DNA of 10,333 nt from JAJZEO01 sp964477345 (GTDB lineage: Bacteria > Chlamydiota > Chlamydiia > Chlamydiales > 2-12-FULL-49-11). The position numbers and the translations under genes are program-made. Positions 1 through 6,223 of the stretch are shown piece after piece. Positions within the stretch are counted from its first letter, which is position 1. Every line of letters begins with the position of its first letter. Under the pieces are notes generated by a model. The model was not told where the DNA came from. It worked only from the letters and a program-made list of their open reading frames with translations, and ran no database searches. The stretch covers positions 1-10,333 of the forward strand of contig CAYZDL010000030.1 in the NCBI GenBank assembly GCA_964477345.1, in the 5' to 3' direction.

Positions 1-172
1 GCTCACAGCTAAACTTCCATCCCCCATACCCTCTCATCTTCATGGATAAATAAGTTTCAACAGAAGTTCGAAAAATAGGATAACGAAAGACATAGAGAGA
101 TGTCATGATCACAAGACAAGAGATGAGAACGACCCAACGTCTCTTAAGGCGAAATTCTTTCTTTGATTTCAC
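1..172 (-). CDS. Single-pass membrane protein, N-terminal part only (runs off left edge)
   Basis: An uninterrupted minus-strand reading frame continues to the window edge and gives 57 residues from a GTG start at 170-172. An AGGGG-like ribosome-binding site lies 4 bases upstream. A GTG at 200-202 in the same frame is an alternative start but has no evident binding site. The protein begins with a strongly basic stretch (KSKKEFRLKRR), followed by about 18 hydrophobic residues (about 13-29, WVVLISCLVIMTSLYVF), so it is probably a signal anchor with the rest outside the cytoplasm. After it comes RYPIFRTSVETYLSMKMRG. The gene follows gcvH by 60 bases on the same strand and is probably the next gene of that transcription unit. 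In Chlamydia, a phospholipase D-superfamily protein is, from memory, encoded near gcvH and lplA; this could be its counterpart, but no PLD motif falls inside the window. Confidence 0.6.
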   Translation of the reverse strand, partial: MKSKKEFRLKRRWVVLISCLVIMTSLYVFRYPIFRTSVETYLSMKMRGYGGWKFSCE

Positions 173-232
173 ATGACCCCTATATTTTAAACCACCAAGC
201 ACTCGACAAAGGCTTAGTCCTCAAACATTCTC

Positions 233-580
233 CTAAAGCAGATCGCTTAGAGAATGGTAATCTTCTTCGTTATCTAATTCAATTTCGTAAAGCCACCCCT
301 CAGGATAGGCGGTTTTAGTGACAAGATCAGGATCAGTTAAGAGCCTCTCGTTGACAGCAACAACAGTTCCCTTAAGAGGAGCATACATTTCAACCGCAGC
401 CTTTACCGATTCGAGAATTGCAATCTCTTCATTGACTTCAGTCTTTTGCCCCACACGAGGAAGCTTCACAAAAACGACCTCACCCAATTCAAGAGCCGCC
501 CTGTATGTCAAACCAACACGGACTAACTTACCCTTTTCATCAACCTTTAACACCCATTCATTCGATTCGGTTCTTTTCAT
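233..580 (-). CDS. gcvH: Glycine cleavage system H-like lipoyl carrier protein
   Basis: This is a small lipoyl-domain protein of the GcvH family. The lipoyl-attachment motif is clear: EEIAILESVKAAVEMYAPLKG, with the predicted lipoylated lysine at residue 60. It is followed by the family segment GTVVAVNERLLTDPDLV and then GWLYEIEL. At 115 residues it is slightly shorter than the usual 125-130, with a trimmed C-terminus. In a full glycine cleavage system, H protein shuttles the aminomethyl group between the P, T and L proteins, but no gcvP or gcvT is in view. As I recall, Chlamydia also keeps gcvH without a full system, so a role as lipoyl donor or relay to other dehydrogenases is possible (inference). 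The ATG at 578-580 sits 1 base after the upstream gene's TAA, with GAGG about 11 bases upstream, so translation is probably coupled. A lipoate ligase-like gene lies at 7738-8439. Confidence 0.92.
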   Translation of the reverse strand: MKRTESNEWVLKVDEKGKLVRVGLTYRAALELGEVVFVKLPRVGQKTEVNEEIAILESVKAAVEMYAPLKGTVVAVNERLLTDPDLVTKTAYPEGWLYEIELDNEEDYHSLSDLL

Positions 581-581
581 T

Positions 582-1223
582 TTAAACCAACCTCATTTTT
601 GCCCAAAGAGCAGGACAACTCTCCACCTTAAAGTCGACACCACTTTGTGGAAAATGGCCTGTTTCCTTATTTGATCTATGTACAAGGCAGGCAAAGCCAA
701 GCCTTGGGATTTGAAGAGGATTGTATCCAAACAACGAAATTTCGGGTATGGTTATCTGCATTTCAATCAAACCTGCCTTAATTATCGATTCGACAGAAAA
801 ATTTTCTGGAGAAGCCGGATCATGACAATCATCATTCCTAAAGCGGGTCACTTCTATTGCCTGAATCCCATCGACCTCTTTGGGATAAAAAAGAAAGTGG
901 TGACAATATTTGTGTATCGTTACAGCTGATTCTATCGCACGAGTATCGATAAACACCTCGACCCCGTCCCCCTTTTCGATATCGGGAAAAAATGCCCCCT
1001 CAAATTTCGACTCTATCTGGAAAAAAAGTTGAATCCCCTCCTCCGACCAGCCGATCCCTAGATCAAAAAACGAATCCTCAGCAAGCAAGAATGCTACTGA
1101 TGGCAGTAGATAGGGCTTTTTAAGTCCCCCTTTAAGATTTAGTCCGGGAACAAGCTTCGGAATATCGAAAGTCAGATCCACCAAACTCATGACATCGATT
1201 GCGGGAAGCTTTCGTAAATCCAC
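582..1223 (-). CDS. CBM9/DOMON-like beta-sandwich protein, function unknown
   Basis: This 213-residue protein has no signal peptide or membrane segment that I can see. Its layout resembles the carbohydrate-binding family 9-like (DOMON-type) fold: an early segment with LGIGWSEEGIQLFFQIE (about 55-71), then GDGVEVFIDTRAIESA (about 85-100), and late segments with IEMQITIPEISLFGYNP and LGFACLVHRSN. That pattern (W..eGi...f.i, D.vEvfiDTR, iP...l) is what I used; the specific ligand is unknown. The start is GTG at 1221-1223, preceded by GAGGAG. It overlaps the TAG of the upstream gene by one base (TAGTG), and its own TAA lies 1 base before the gcvH ATG, so it is translationally locked between its neighbours. 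An ATG 11 codons later is an alternative start. A link to lipoylation or envelope folding is suggested only by position. Confidence 0.7.
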   Translation of the reverse strand: MDLRKLPAIDVMSLVDLTFDIPKLVPGLNLKGGLKKPYLLPSVAFLLAEDSFFDLGIGWSEEGIQLFFQIESKFEGAFFPDIEKGDGVEVFIDTRAIESAVTIHKYCHHFLFYPKEVDGIQAIEVTRFRNDDCHDPASPENFSVESIIKAGLIEMQITIPEISLFGYNPLQIPRLGFACLVHRSNKETGHFPQSGVDFKVESCPALWAKMRLV

Positions 1224-3583
1224 TACTCCTCACTTTCAGTTGAGTCAGAATGTACTTTAGAGTACAAATTCATTGCATTTGTTGCACAAAGCTTATCGAA
1301 AAATTCGCTCAAAACTTTATTCCTTGCCTCAAAACTTAGAAATTCTCTTCCTTTTTCTAAGAGATCTTTTATCGGCATCTTATCGACAAAATTACTCTTA
1401 ACTAAAAAGAAATAAGGGAATTCACCAGACCCGGTTAAGACTTTCGACCATTCGTTATCCGCCATTTCAAAAACCCCTTCATTAAATCCAGATGGAATGG
1501 AATTTTTTGTAATCCTGATCACTTCTTTTATTGGCAACCATGCCTGCTCAAGTGGCGCAAGAGGAGCTAACTTGTCTTGAAGAGAAGCCGTTTCAACAGA
1601 AAGGGGGAAAAAGCGTCCCTCTTTTGCCTTTTCCAACTCTTCGTTCATCATCCGAACAAAACGGTGATCCTTACTAAAAATCAATCTCTTCTCCAAAGAA
1701 TCAAATGATTTGGCATCAACCCCCATCTCTTTTTCAATTCCCTTAATCAGAGAGCTAAAAGAAGCTAGCTTTACTTCTGATAACACCTCATCGTAATCAC
1801 CCTTGAACTTGCCCTTAGCGTATTCAGCTCTTAGCCTTTCTCCAAGAAGCTTGTCCAATACACCATTACGAGTTGCATCATTAAATGACATGATCTGAAA
1901 CTCATCATCCCTATCCATCACACGAATTCGATAGTAGGTCTTTCCATCTTCAGTATAACAAGAAAGTCTTTGTGCACTTTTCAAATCCGATTGAAGAGAA
2001 ATTTCGTCTTTTAAGGGAGCCTTTTCAAGCAATCCCAAGATTGTTTTATGATCGGAAATGGTTTGCCAAATCGTCCCCTCCTTAACCATCGGAATCGAAA
2101 TGTTTTGCTTGGTAGTTTTTGCATTCGCAAGCGTTTCTTGTATTGCTTCAGGCTTTGTTTCGAGGATTTTTCTTCTTGCAAAAGCATCAACCTCCACCTG
2201 CTGATTCGGCAAGAGACCAAGCAAGAACTCGTGCTTGTCTTCAACAGTCGAACCTACAAATTTCGATAAATAAGGAAATTCCTCCAAAAGCCCATTCCAA
2301 TTTTTCTCATCGAGCTGCCAGTTGAGAGATTCTTTCATGCTCACACCGATCGCCATCTCATCTTTTTCTTTAACAACAGCCCTTAGAATAAATCTCTTAT
2401 TGAGTAGCTCCGGAGCTCTACTTCTCATCTGTTCAATTGTGTAAAATTGGCTTGGGAGTTGAAGGGGGTCGTCTCTCTTAGAGACAGCCTCTAAATAAAC
2501 CTCAAACTTTAGAAGATCATCGATTGAATTGAAACGAAGATCGTCAGGAAGTTTGACCACCTCGATCTCAGCACCCTTGCAGACGCTATCTGAATATTCA
2601 TTGTAAAACTTCGAGTCGACGAAAACAGCATGCCCCACCTCATTCATCCAACGTCTTACTAGAAGGACCTTTTGCCAAAGCTCTACGGCCTCATCCTCTT
2701 CCATATGAAGAACCGCTAGCTGATGCTGCATAAATCGGGCAAAATCTTCCTTTGAAAGCTCCTTGTTGGGCTCTAGCACCCGAAAACCCCTCATCGCATT
2801 CTCTACAAGAGAGGCTCTTGCTTCATCTAAGCTCACCTGATACCCATATTTCTTTGCCTGAATAGCCCCATTTTGGATGTAGAGAGCGGCAAGCTCTAAA
2901 AAATGAGCCCCAAACCAATCCTTAGCATTTTTGGCATTAAATAGGGCCAAATCACCATTCTGTAAATAAGGATCTGCCTGTATCATTCCCCCATATTGAT
3001 GCTGTTGGTAGAGAAGCATTTGTCTTACGAACCCGGGAGGGAATTTCTTCTGAGCTACGTAGAGATTCGTCAAAGAATCGAAGACATCGGCCGACATCTC
3101 AGCACCAAGAGCCTTAAAAGTCTCCCAAAACGACGCTAGTGGCAGCTCTCCGCCAAATTGCCCCCAAACCGCCTCAACCCCAATGATCTTTTGAGGATGG
3201 ATGTAGGGTGAATAAGAACGAAATTTGGCATACTTTTCCCCGATTTCCTCTTTTAAAACCCCTTCAAATCGATTATAGAGCTCATGAGCAATCCCAGTCT
3301 CAATGATATCATTCTGCAAGACCCCATCATTAAGTAAATTAGGGAGCCCACGTCTTTCAAAAATCATCAAATCGTCCACATCGGAGGAGAGAAAACGAAC
3401 CATTTGAGTAACCTGACGCCCCCAAACAGGGGTGCCATCATATAAGGTCCCATACCGAACATCCTTCTCTTGAACATGACCCCTGATTGAGCTTGAAACC
3501 CCAAAGAATACGAAGCTTGCGATCACCATTACGGTGACGACCAAAAAGATCGATTTTTGATATTTTCTTAATACTGTCAACAT
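1223..3583 (-). CDS. PpiD/SurA-N-like membrane-anchored periplasmic folding factor
   Basis: This is a 786-residue protein. The N-terminus (MLTVLRKYQKS, then hydrophobic IFLVVTVMVIASFVFFGVSSS at about 12-32) matches the signal anchor of PpiD-type chaperones: a short cytoplasmic basic tail, one membrane helix and a large periplasmic part. The following region, with two long helical segments (about 75-330), is consistent with SurA_N_3/PpiD N-terminal domains. I cannot find the parvulin rotamase signature (GGdLG...), so it may be a chaperone without isomerase activity. It is longer than E. coli PpiD (623 residues). I chose ATG 3581-3583 because AAAGGAG lies 7 bases upstream. A frame extension to 3625 adds 14 residues (MEPWISGELQRRSD) that would precede the basic tail, and has no binding site. 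The gene heads the minus-strand unit with the CBM9-like gene and gcvH. Confidence 0.75.
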   Translation of the reverse strand: MLTVLRKYQKSIFLVVTVMVIASFVFFGVSSSIRGHVQEKDVRYGTLYDGTPVWGRQVTQMVRFLSSDVDDLMIFERRGLPNLLNDGVLQNDIIETGIAHELYNRFEGVLKEEIGEKYAKFRSYSPYIHPQKIIGVEAVWGQFGGELPLASFWETFKALGAEMSADVFDSLTNLYVAQKKFPPGFVRQMLLYQQHQYGGMIQADPYLQNGDLALFNAKNAKDWFGAHFLELAALYIQNGAIQAKKYGYQVSLDEARASLVENAMRGFRVLEPNKELSKEDFARFMQHQLAVLHMEEDEAVELWQKVLLVRRWMNEVGHAVFVDSKFYNEYSDSVCKGAEIEVVKLPDDLRFNSIDDLLKFEVYLEAVSKRDDPLQLPSQFYTIEQMRSRAPELLNKRFILRAVVKEKDEMAIGVSMKESLNWQLDEKNWNGLLEEFPYLSKFVGSTVEDKHEFLLGLLPNQQVEVDAFARRKILETKPEAIQETLANAKTTKQNISIPMVKEGTIWQTISDHKTILGLLEKAPLKDEISLQSDLKSAQRLSCYTEDGKTYYRIRVMDRDDEFQIMSFNDATRNGVLDKLLGERLRAEYAKGKFKGDYDEVLSEVKLASFSSLIKGIEKEMGVDAKSFDSLEKRLIFSKDHRFVRMMNEELEKAKEGRFFPLSVETASLQDKLAPLAPLEQAWLPIKEVIRITKNSIPSGFNEGVFEMADNEWSKVLTGSGEFPYFFLVKSNFVDKMPIKDLLEKGREFLSFEARNKVLSEFFDKLCATNAMNLYSKVHSDSTESEE

Positions 3584-3590
3584 GTCCGAT

Positions 3591-3597
3591 CTCCTTT
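3591..3597 (-). promoter_or_regulatory. Ribosome-binding site fixing the PpiD-like start
   Basis: On the minus strand this reads AAAGGAG, 7 bases before the ATG at 3581-3583. It is the strongest Shine-Dalgarno match in the region and places the start 14 codons inside the longest open frame. Confidence 0.8.
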
Positions 3598-3639
3598 GCA
3601 ATTCCCCTGATATCCAGGGCTCCAAGTAAAATTAGAGGG

Positions 3640-3668
3640 AATATAACAAAGAAAACCCTTTACAGCAA
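3640..3668 (-). promoter_or_regulatory. Predicted sigma70-type promoter for the PpiD-like/gcvH unit
   Basis: On the minus strand there is TTGCTG (3668-3663), a 17-base spacer, then TATATT (3645-3640). The -10 matches 5 of 6 consensus bases and the -35 matches 3 of 6. Transcription would begin near 3633, giving a leader of about 50 bases before the chosen ATG at 3583. This also disfavours reliance on the longer start at 3625. Confidence 0.45.
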
Positions 3669-3776
3669 GCATTTATCCCCTATTTTTGACAAAAAGCAAG
3701 ATTGGCTTTATTTATTGATTTTCAGTGACTTATACATCGCTTACTATTGAGAATAATGGACATCTATATTTATAAA

Positions 3777-3806
3777 TTGAAAAGTAATAAATATTTATGT
3801 TATAAT
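3777..3806 (+). promoter_or_regulatory. Predicted strong sigma70-type promoter (distal) for the first unknown gene
   Basis: TTGAAA (3777-3782), an 18-base spacer, then TATAAT (3801-3806) gives 11 of 12 consensus positions. Transcription would start near 3813, leaving a leader of about 120 AT-rich bases before the ATG at 3934. The low complexity of the region raises the chance of random matches. Confidence 0.5.
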
Positions 3807-3872
3807 TATATAAAATTAGAATTTAAAAAAATCACAACTATTGAATGATTAATAAGATTTTAAAATTATTAA

Positions 3873-3901
3873 TTGCACTTAAATAAAAGTTTACATATAA
3901 T
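3873..3901 (+). promoter_or_regulatory. Predicted proximal promoter for the first unknown gene
   Basis: TTGCAC (3873-3878), a 17-base spacer, then a perfect TATAAT (3896-3901). The start point would be about 3908, giving a leader of about 26 bases that includes AAGGA (3922-3926). The -35 is weak (3 of 6). It may act alone or in tandem with the distal promoter. Confidence 0.45.
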
Positions 3902-3933
3902 ATTTATAAATAATAATTTACAAGGAATTATTT

Positions 3934-4815
3934 ATGACATCTGAAATCAATTTAAACGCAGGACAGGCCTCTAGATCAGTTATAGACATTTTAGCTTGCT
4001 ACGAAGCAAAGAGCCAATCTGGTGGCAAATACGTAATCATTAAAGATGCGGCAAATAATGAAGGTGACGGCCCTCAATTCCATGTAGCCCAAAAAGTGAA
4101 TGGTATCGTTTATGGAATCCTCGTCTTTCTATCGTTATTTGGATTGAATCTTAATGCCTACACTACGAGCTCAGCCACAATCAACCAAGTAGATCTCAAT
4201 GGTCACCTCTCTACATCAAACACAGCAGTTTCACACGACTTTACAACAAGATTCGTAGAAACGACAACAAGAGAACTCGGAAGCGAGGAAGCAAGAGAAG
4301 GACTTATTAATAGACTCAAGCAAGCGATTGCAGGATTAGTCCGATTAAAAGACGATGCAAAGATCCAAACTGACGCTCTTCAAGGGAGCCTTATCTCTAT
4401 CAAAGATCAACATCAAGCAAAACTAGATAGTATTGAAGCAGATGACGAAGACGGATCAATAGAAGAAGGCAATTGGGATGATGAAAGAACTACAGGTTCA
4501 GAAAGACTTGCAGTCTCATTAGCTCAGAAAAAAGGCTTTGAAGCTGCTCCGGCATTGAATTTTCCTTCCGAGCCATCACCCACTCAGTCGTTTTCAACAT
4601 CTTCTCCTGCTACGTTTAGATCGATTGAATCAGGAATTGGCAGGGATAGCCGTGCATCACCATCAGCTGTTGATTCTGATGGAGAAGTAGAATGGGGGCT
4701 TAACGCCAACCTACCTCTAGAACAGTTTGCAGCTACATTAGGAAAGGTTTTACCAGATTTTGATAATTCTCCTGAGGGGAAACTTCGAAGTTTGCTGAAT
4801 CAAATAAACGACTAA
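3934..4815 (+). CDS. Unrecognised lineage-specific protein 1, possible secreted or host-interacting protein
   Basis: I do not recognise this 293-residue protein. The start is supported by AAGGA 7 bases upstream of the ATG. Residues 1-75 form an N-terminal module (VIDILACYEA, GKYVIIKDA, FHVAQKV) ending in a hydrophobic stretch of about 20 residues (NGIVYGILVFLSLFGLNLNAY), which could be a membrane helix or a buried amphipathic helix. Next come a Thr-rich segment, a helical charged segment (about 105-160), an acidic cluster (EADDEDGSIEEGNWDDE, about 168-184), a Ser/Pro/Thr-rich linker (about 205-235) and a short C-terminal helix. There is no N-terminal signal peptide. The N-terminal module resembles that of the next gene, so the two appear to be tandem, diverged paralogues. 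The AT-rich upstream region and disordered linkers would suit a type III secretion substrate, but that is inference only. Confidence 0.75.
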   Translation: MTSEINLNAGQASRSVIDILACYEAKSQSGGKYVIIKDAANNEGDGPQFHVAQKVNGIVYGILVFLSLFGLNLNAYTTSSATINQVDLNGHLSTSNTAVSHDFTTRFVETTTRELGSEEAREGLINRLKQAIAGLVRLKDDAKIQTDALQGSLISIKDQHQAKLDSIEADDEDGSIEEGNWDDERTTGSERLAVSLAQKKGFEAAPALNFPSEPSPTQSFSTSSPATFRSIESGIGRDSRASPSAVDSDGEVEWGLNANLPLEQFAATLGKVLPDFDNSPEGKLRSLLNQIND

Positions 4816-4882
4816 TAACTTACCAAGGGCAATTGTTCTGTAATTGAGAAAACAACGAAGAACAAGTGAGAAAGTAATAAAG

Positions 4883-4900
4883 TATAATTATATTAGGAGA
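4883..4900 (+). promoter_or_regulatory. Possible -10 box and ribosome-binding site of the second unknown gene
   Basis: TATAAT (4883-4888) is followed by AGGAGA (4895-4900), 5 bases before the ATG at 4906. The ribosome-binding site is convincing. The -10 has no good -35 at 16-18 bases and would leave a leader of only about 11 bases, so it may be chance. The 90-base intergenic stretch also lacks a clear terminator, so co-transcription with the first unknown gene is possible. Confidence 0.4.
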
Positions 4901-4905
4901 AATAG

Positions 4906-6223
4906 ATGGATACGACATTAGCAGCACCGGCAGTAATTCGACATAACGCCTTGAATGCCCTTGCTCACTATTACGATCAGGTGAATGCTCCCAATTCGGA
5001 GAATAAGCACGTTCGTATCTATCGTGAGGGAGACGAATTTAAAGTTGGAAACTTTTCCAAATGGGAATTGGTTTTGGACTTAATTCGTCAATTACTCGAA
5101 GTTTTCGGCGTGACAAACAAAGGAATTTCGGGAGATGGAAAGATCAATTTGCAGAATAGACTTGTTCTCGTCTGGAATAATGCTACTGAGATTCCTCTTC
5201 CGAAAGAAAACAAAGAGACTATTTTTAAGGCGACCCTCGTATTAAAAAGGCTCGGAGAGCACCCAAAAACTGCAGAAATTTTTTCTGAATTTGCGGCTAA
5301 TGTTGAAAGGTCAGTAGTTGGTACTTTTGGAGAAGAATACGTTCGATTTGCCGATAACACAAGCGAACTTGCCAGTGATCGAGAACCTTCAAGAGTGAGA
5401 AATAGCCAAGCCCCCGCTCTTCTTCAAGCAAGCCCAACACCTACACCTTCTGGAACCACATCATTAGAAGGCGATCTAGTCATTGTGCCAGTTCCCGTTC
5501 TAGGCATTGTTATTACAGCTGCGACACCATCATCAACCCCTGAACCAACCCCTACTATCAACCCTGGGGAAATTGTACGGAATGTAGCTCGCCCTGCTCC
5601 TAGCCTTCCTTCAGTACCTTATACGCTCCTTAAGCTCCTTGGATTGCAAGCATTTGGAGACACAAGACAATCTCTTAGCTCATTAACTTCTGACTCCCAC
5701 GCAATTCTCAATGCGCAAAGATCTCTATCGAGTATTGAAACAGTACTTCAACGAAAAGAATCTAATCTTGCAGAACAAGCAAAGCTGCAACAAGAAATCG
5801 GGTCTACTGCGGAAGAGCAGGAGGCACGCTTACTAGAACTTACAACAGCAGATAGGGGCTTATCTGATAAAATCTCTGGATTGGAGAAAAACATCGAAGA
5901 CCTCTANNNNNNNNNNCAAAAAACTCCTTACACAAAAACAGGAAGCGCGCTTAGAGTTTCAAAAAAACCGAGCACGCTTTGATGTTATTGCAAAGGAATT
6001 AAATATTCTATCTAACTATAATGTAACAGAAGAACAATTTAATATCCTTAAACTCAACATCGATAAATTGGATGCTTGGGAGAAAACTAAAGGATTTCAT
6101 GTCCTTAAAGGAATCTTAAATGAGGATAAACGACGAGAGACAATCTTCGACTGCATGATGAGCATGAAGCTCTTTCCTAAACAGCTTGTCAAAAAAGTCG
6201 AAACCCTTTTAGCGATTCGTTAA
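4906..6223 (+). CDS. Unrecognised lineage-specific protein 2 with C-terminal coiled coil; interrupted by an assembly gap
   Basis: I do not recognise this protein. About 333 residues precede the 10-N gap. After it, the original frame quickly stops at 5980-5982, but the frame starting at 5918 is open for 101 codons to TAA 6221-6223 and continues the coiled-coil character (KKLLTQKQEARLEFQKNRAR...). I therefore call one gene of roughly 438 residues whose real gap length is a multiple of 3. Layout: an N-terminal module (about 12-72; ALNALAHYYDQ, KHVRIYREGDEFKV, LLEVFGV) resembling the preceding gene; a helical region to about 160; a Pro/Thr/Ser-rich linker (about 165-230) containing a hydrophobic patch (LVIVPVPVLGIVITAA); then heptad-like helices (about 255-385) and a basic C-terminus. 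No signal peptide is seen. The start has AGGAGA 5 bases upstream. A host-directed role is inference. Confidence 0.75.
5907..5916. other. Assembly gap (10 N) inside unknown gene 2
   Basis: There are ten undetermined bases, probably a fixed-size placeholder. The open frame before the gap and the long open frame after it fit one gene only if the true missing length is a multiple of 3, so 10 is not the real value. Confidence 0.95.

Larger units (their letters stand above)
3584..3933. other. AT-rich divergent intergenic control region
   Basis: There is no convincing gene in this 350-base stretch between the divergent PpiD-like gene and the first unknown gene. From about 3749 to 3933 it is extremely AT-rich by eye, with repeated TTTATAAA, TATAAT and ATTTATAA-like strings and A- or T-runs. 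It holds promoter matches on both strands, listed separately. A consensus TTGACA at 3686-3691 followed 17 bases later by TATTTA (3709-3714) is a further, weaker plus-strand candidate. I see no strong hairpin terminator. Confidence 0.7.

Noticed and set aside
678..929. Plus-strand open frame of 83 codons
   Set aside because: It lies wholly opposite the CBM9-like gene, has no ribosome-binding site and has an unremarkable composition; antisense shadow.
2011..2325. Several overlapping short frames on both strands
   Set aside because: They are shadows of the PpiD-like gene, with no start signals and biased Arg/Ser/Leu content.
3584..3625. Fourteen-codon N-terminal extension of the PpiD-like protein
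   Set aside because: There is no ribosome-binding site for it, while AAAGGAG sits ideally before the internal ATG, and the signal anchor needs the shorter N-terminus.
4829..4865. Inverted repeat TTGTTCT/AGAACAA between the two unknown genes
   Set aside because: It is a seven-pair stem with a 19-base loop and no T-run; too weak for a terminator.
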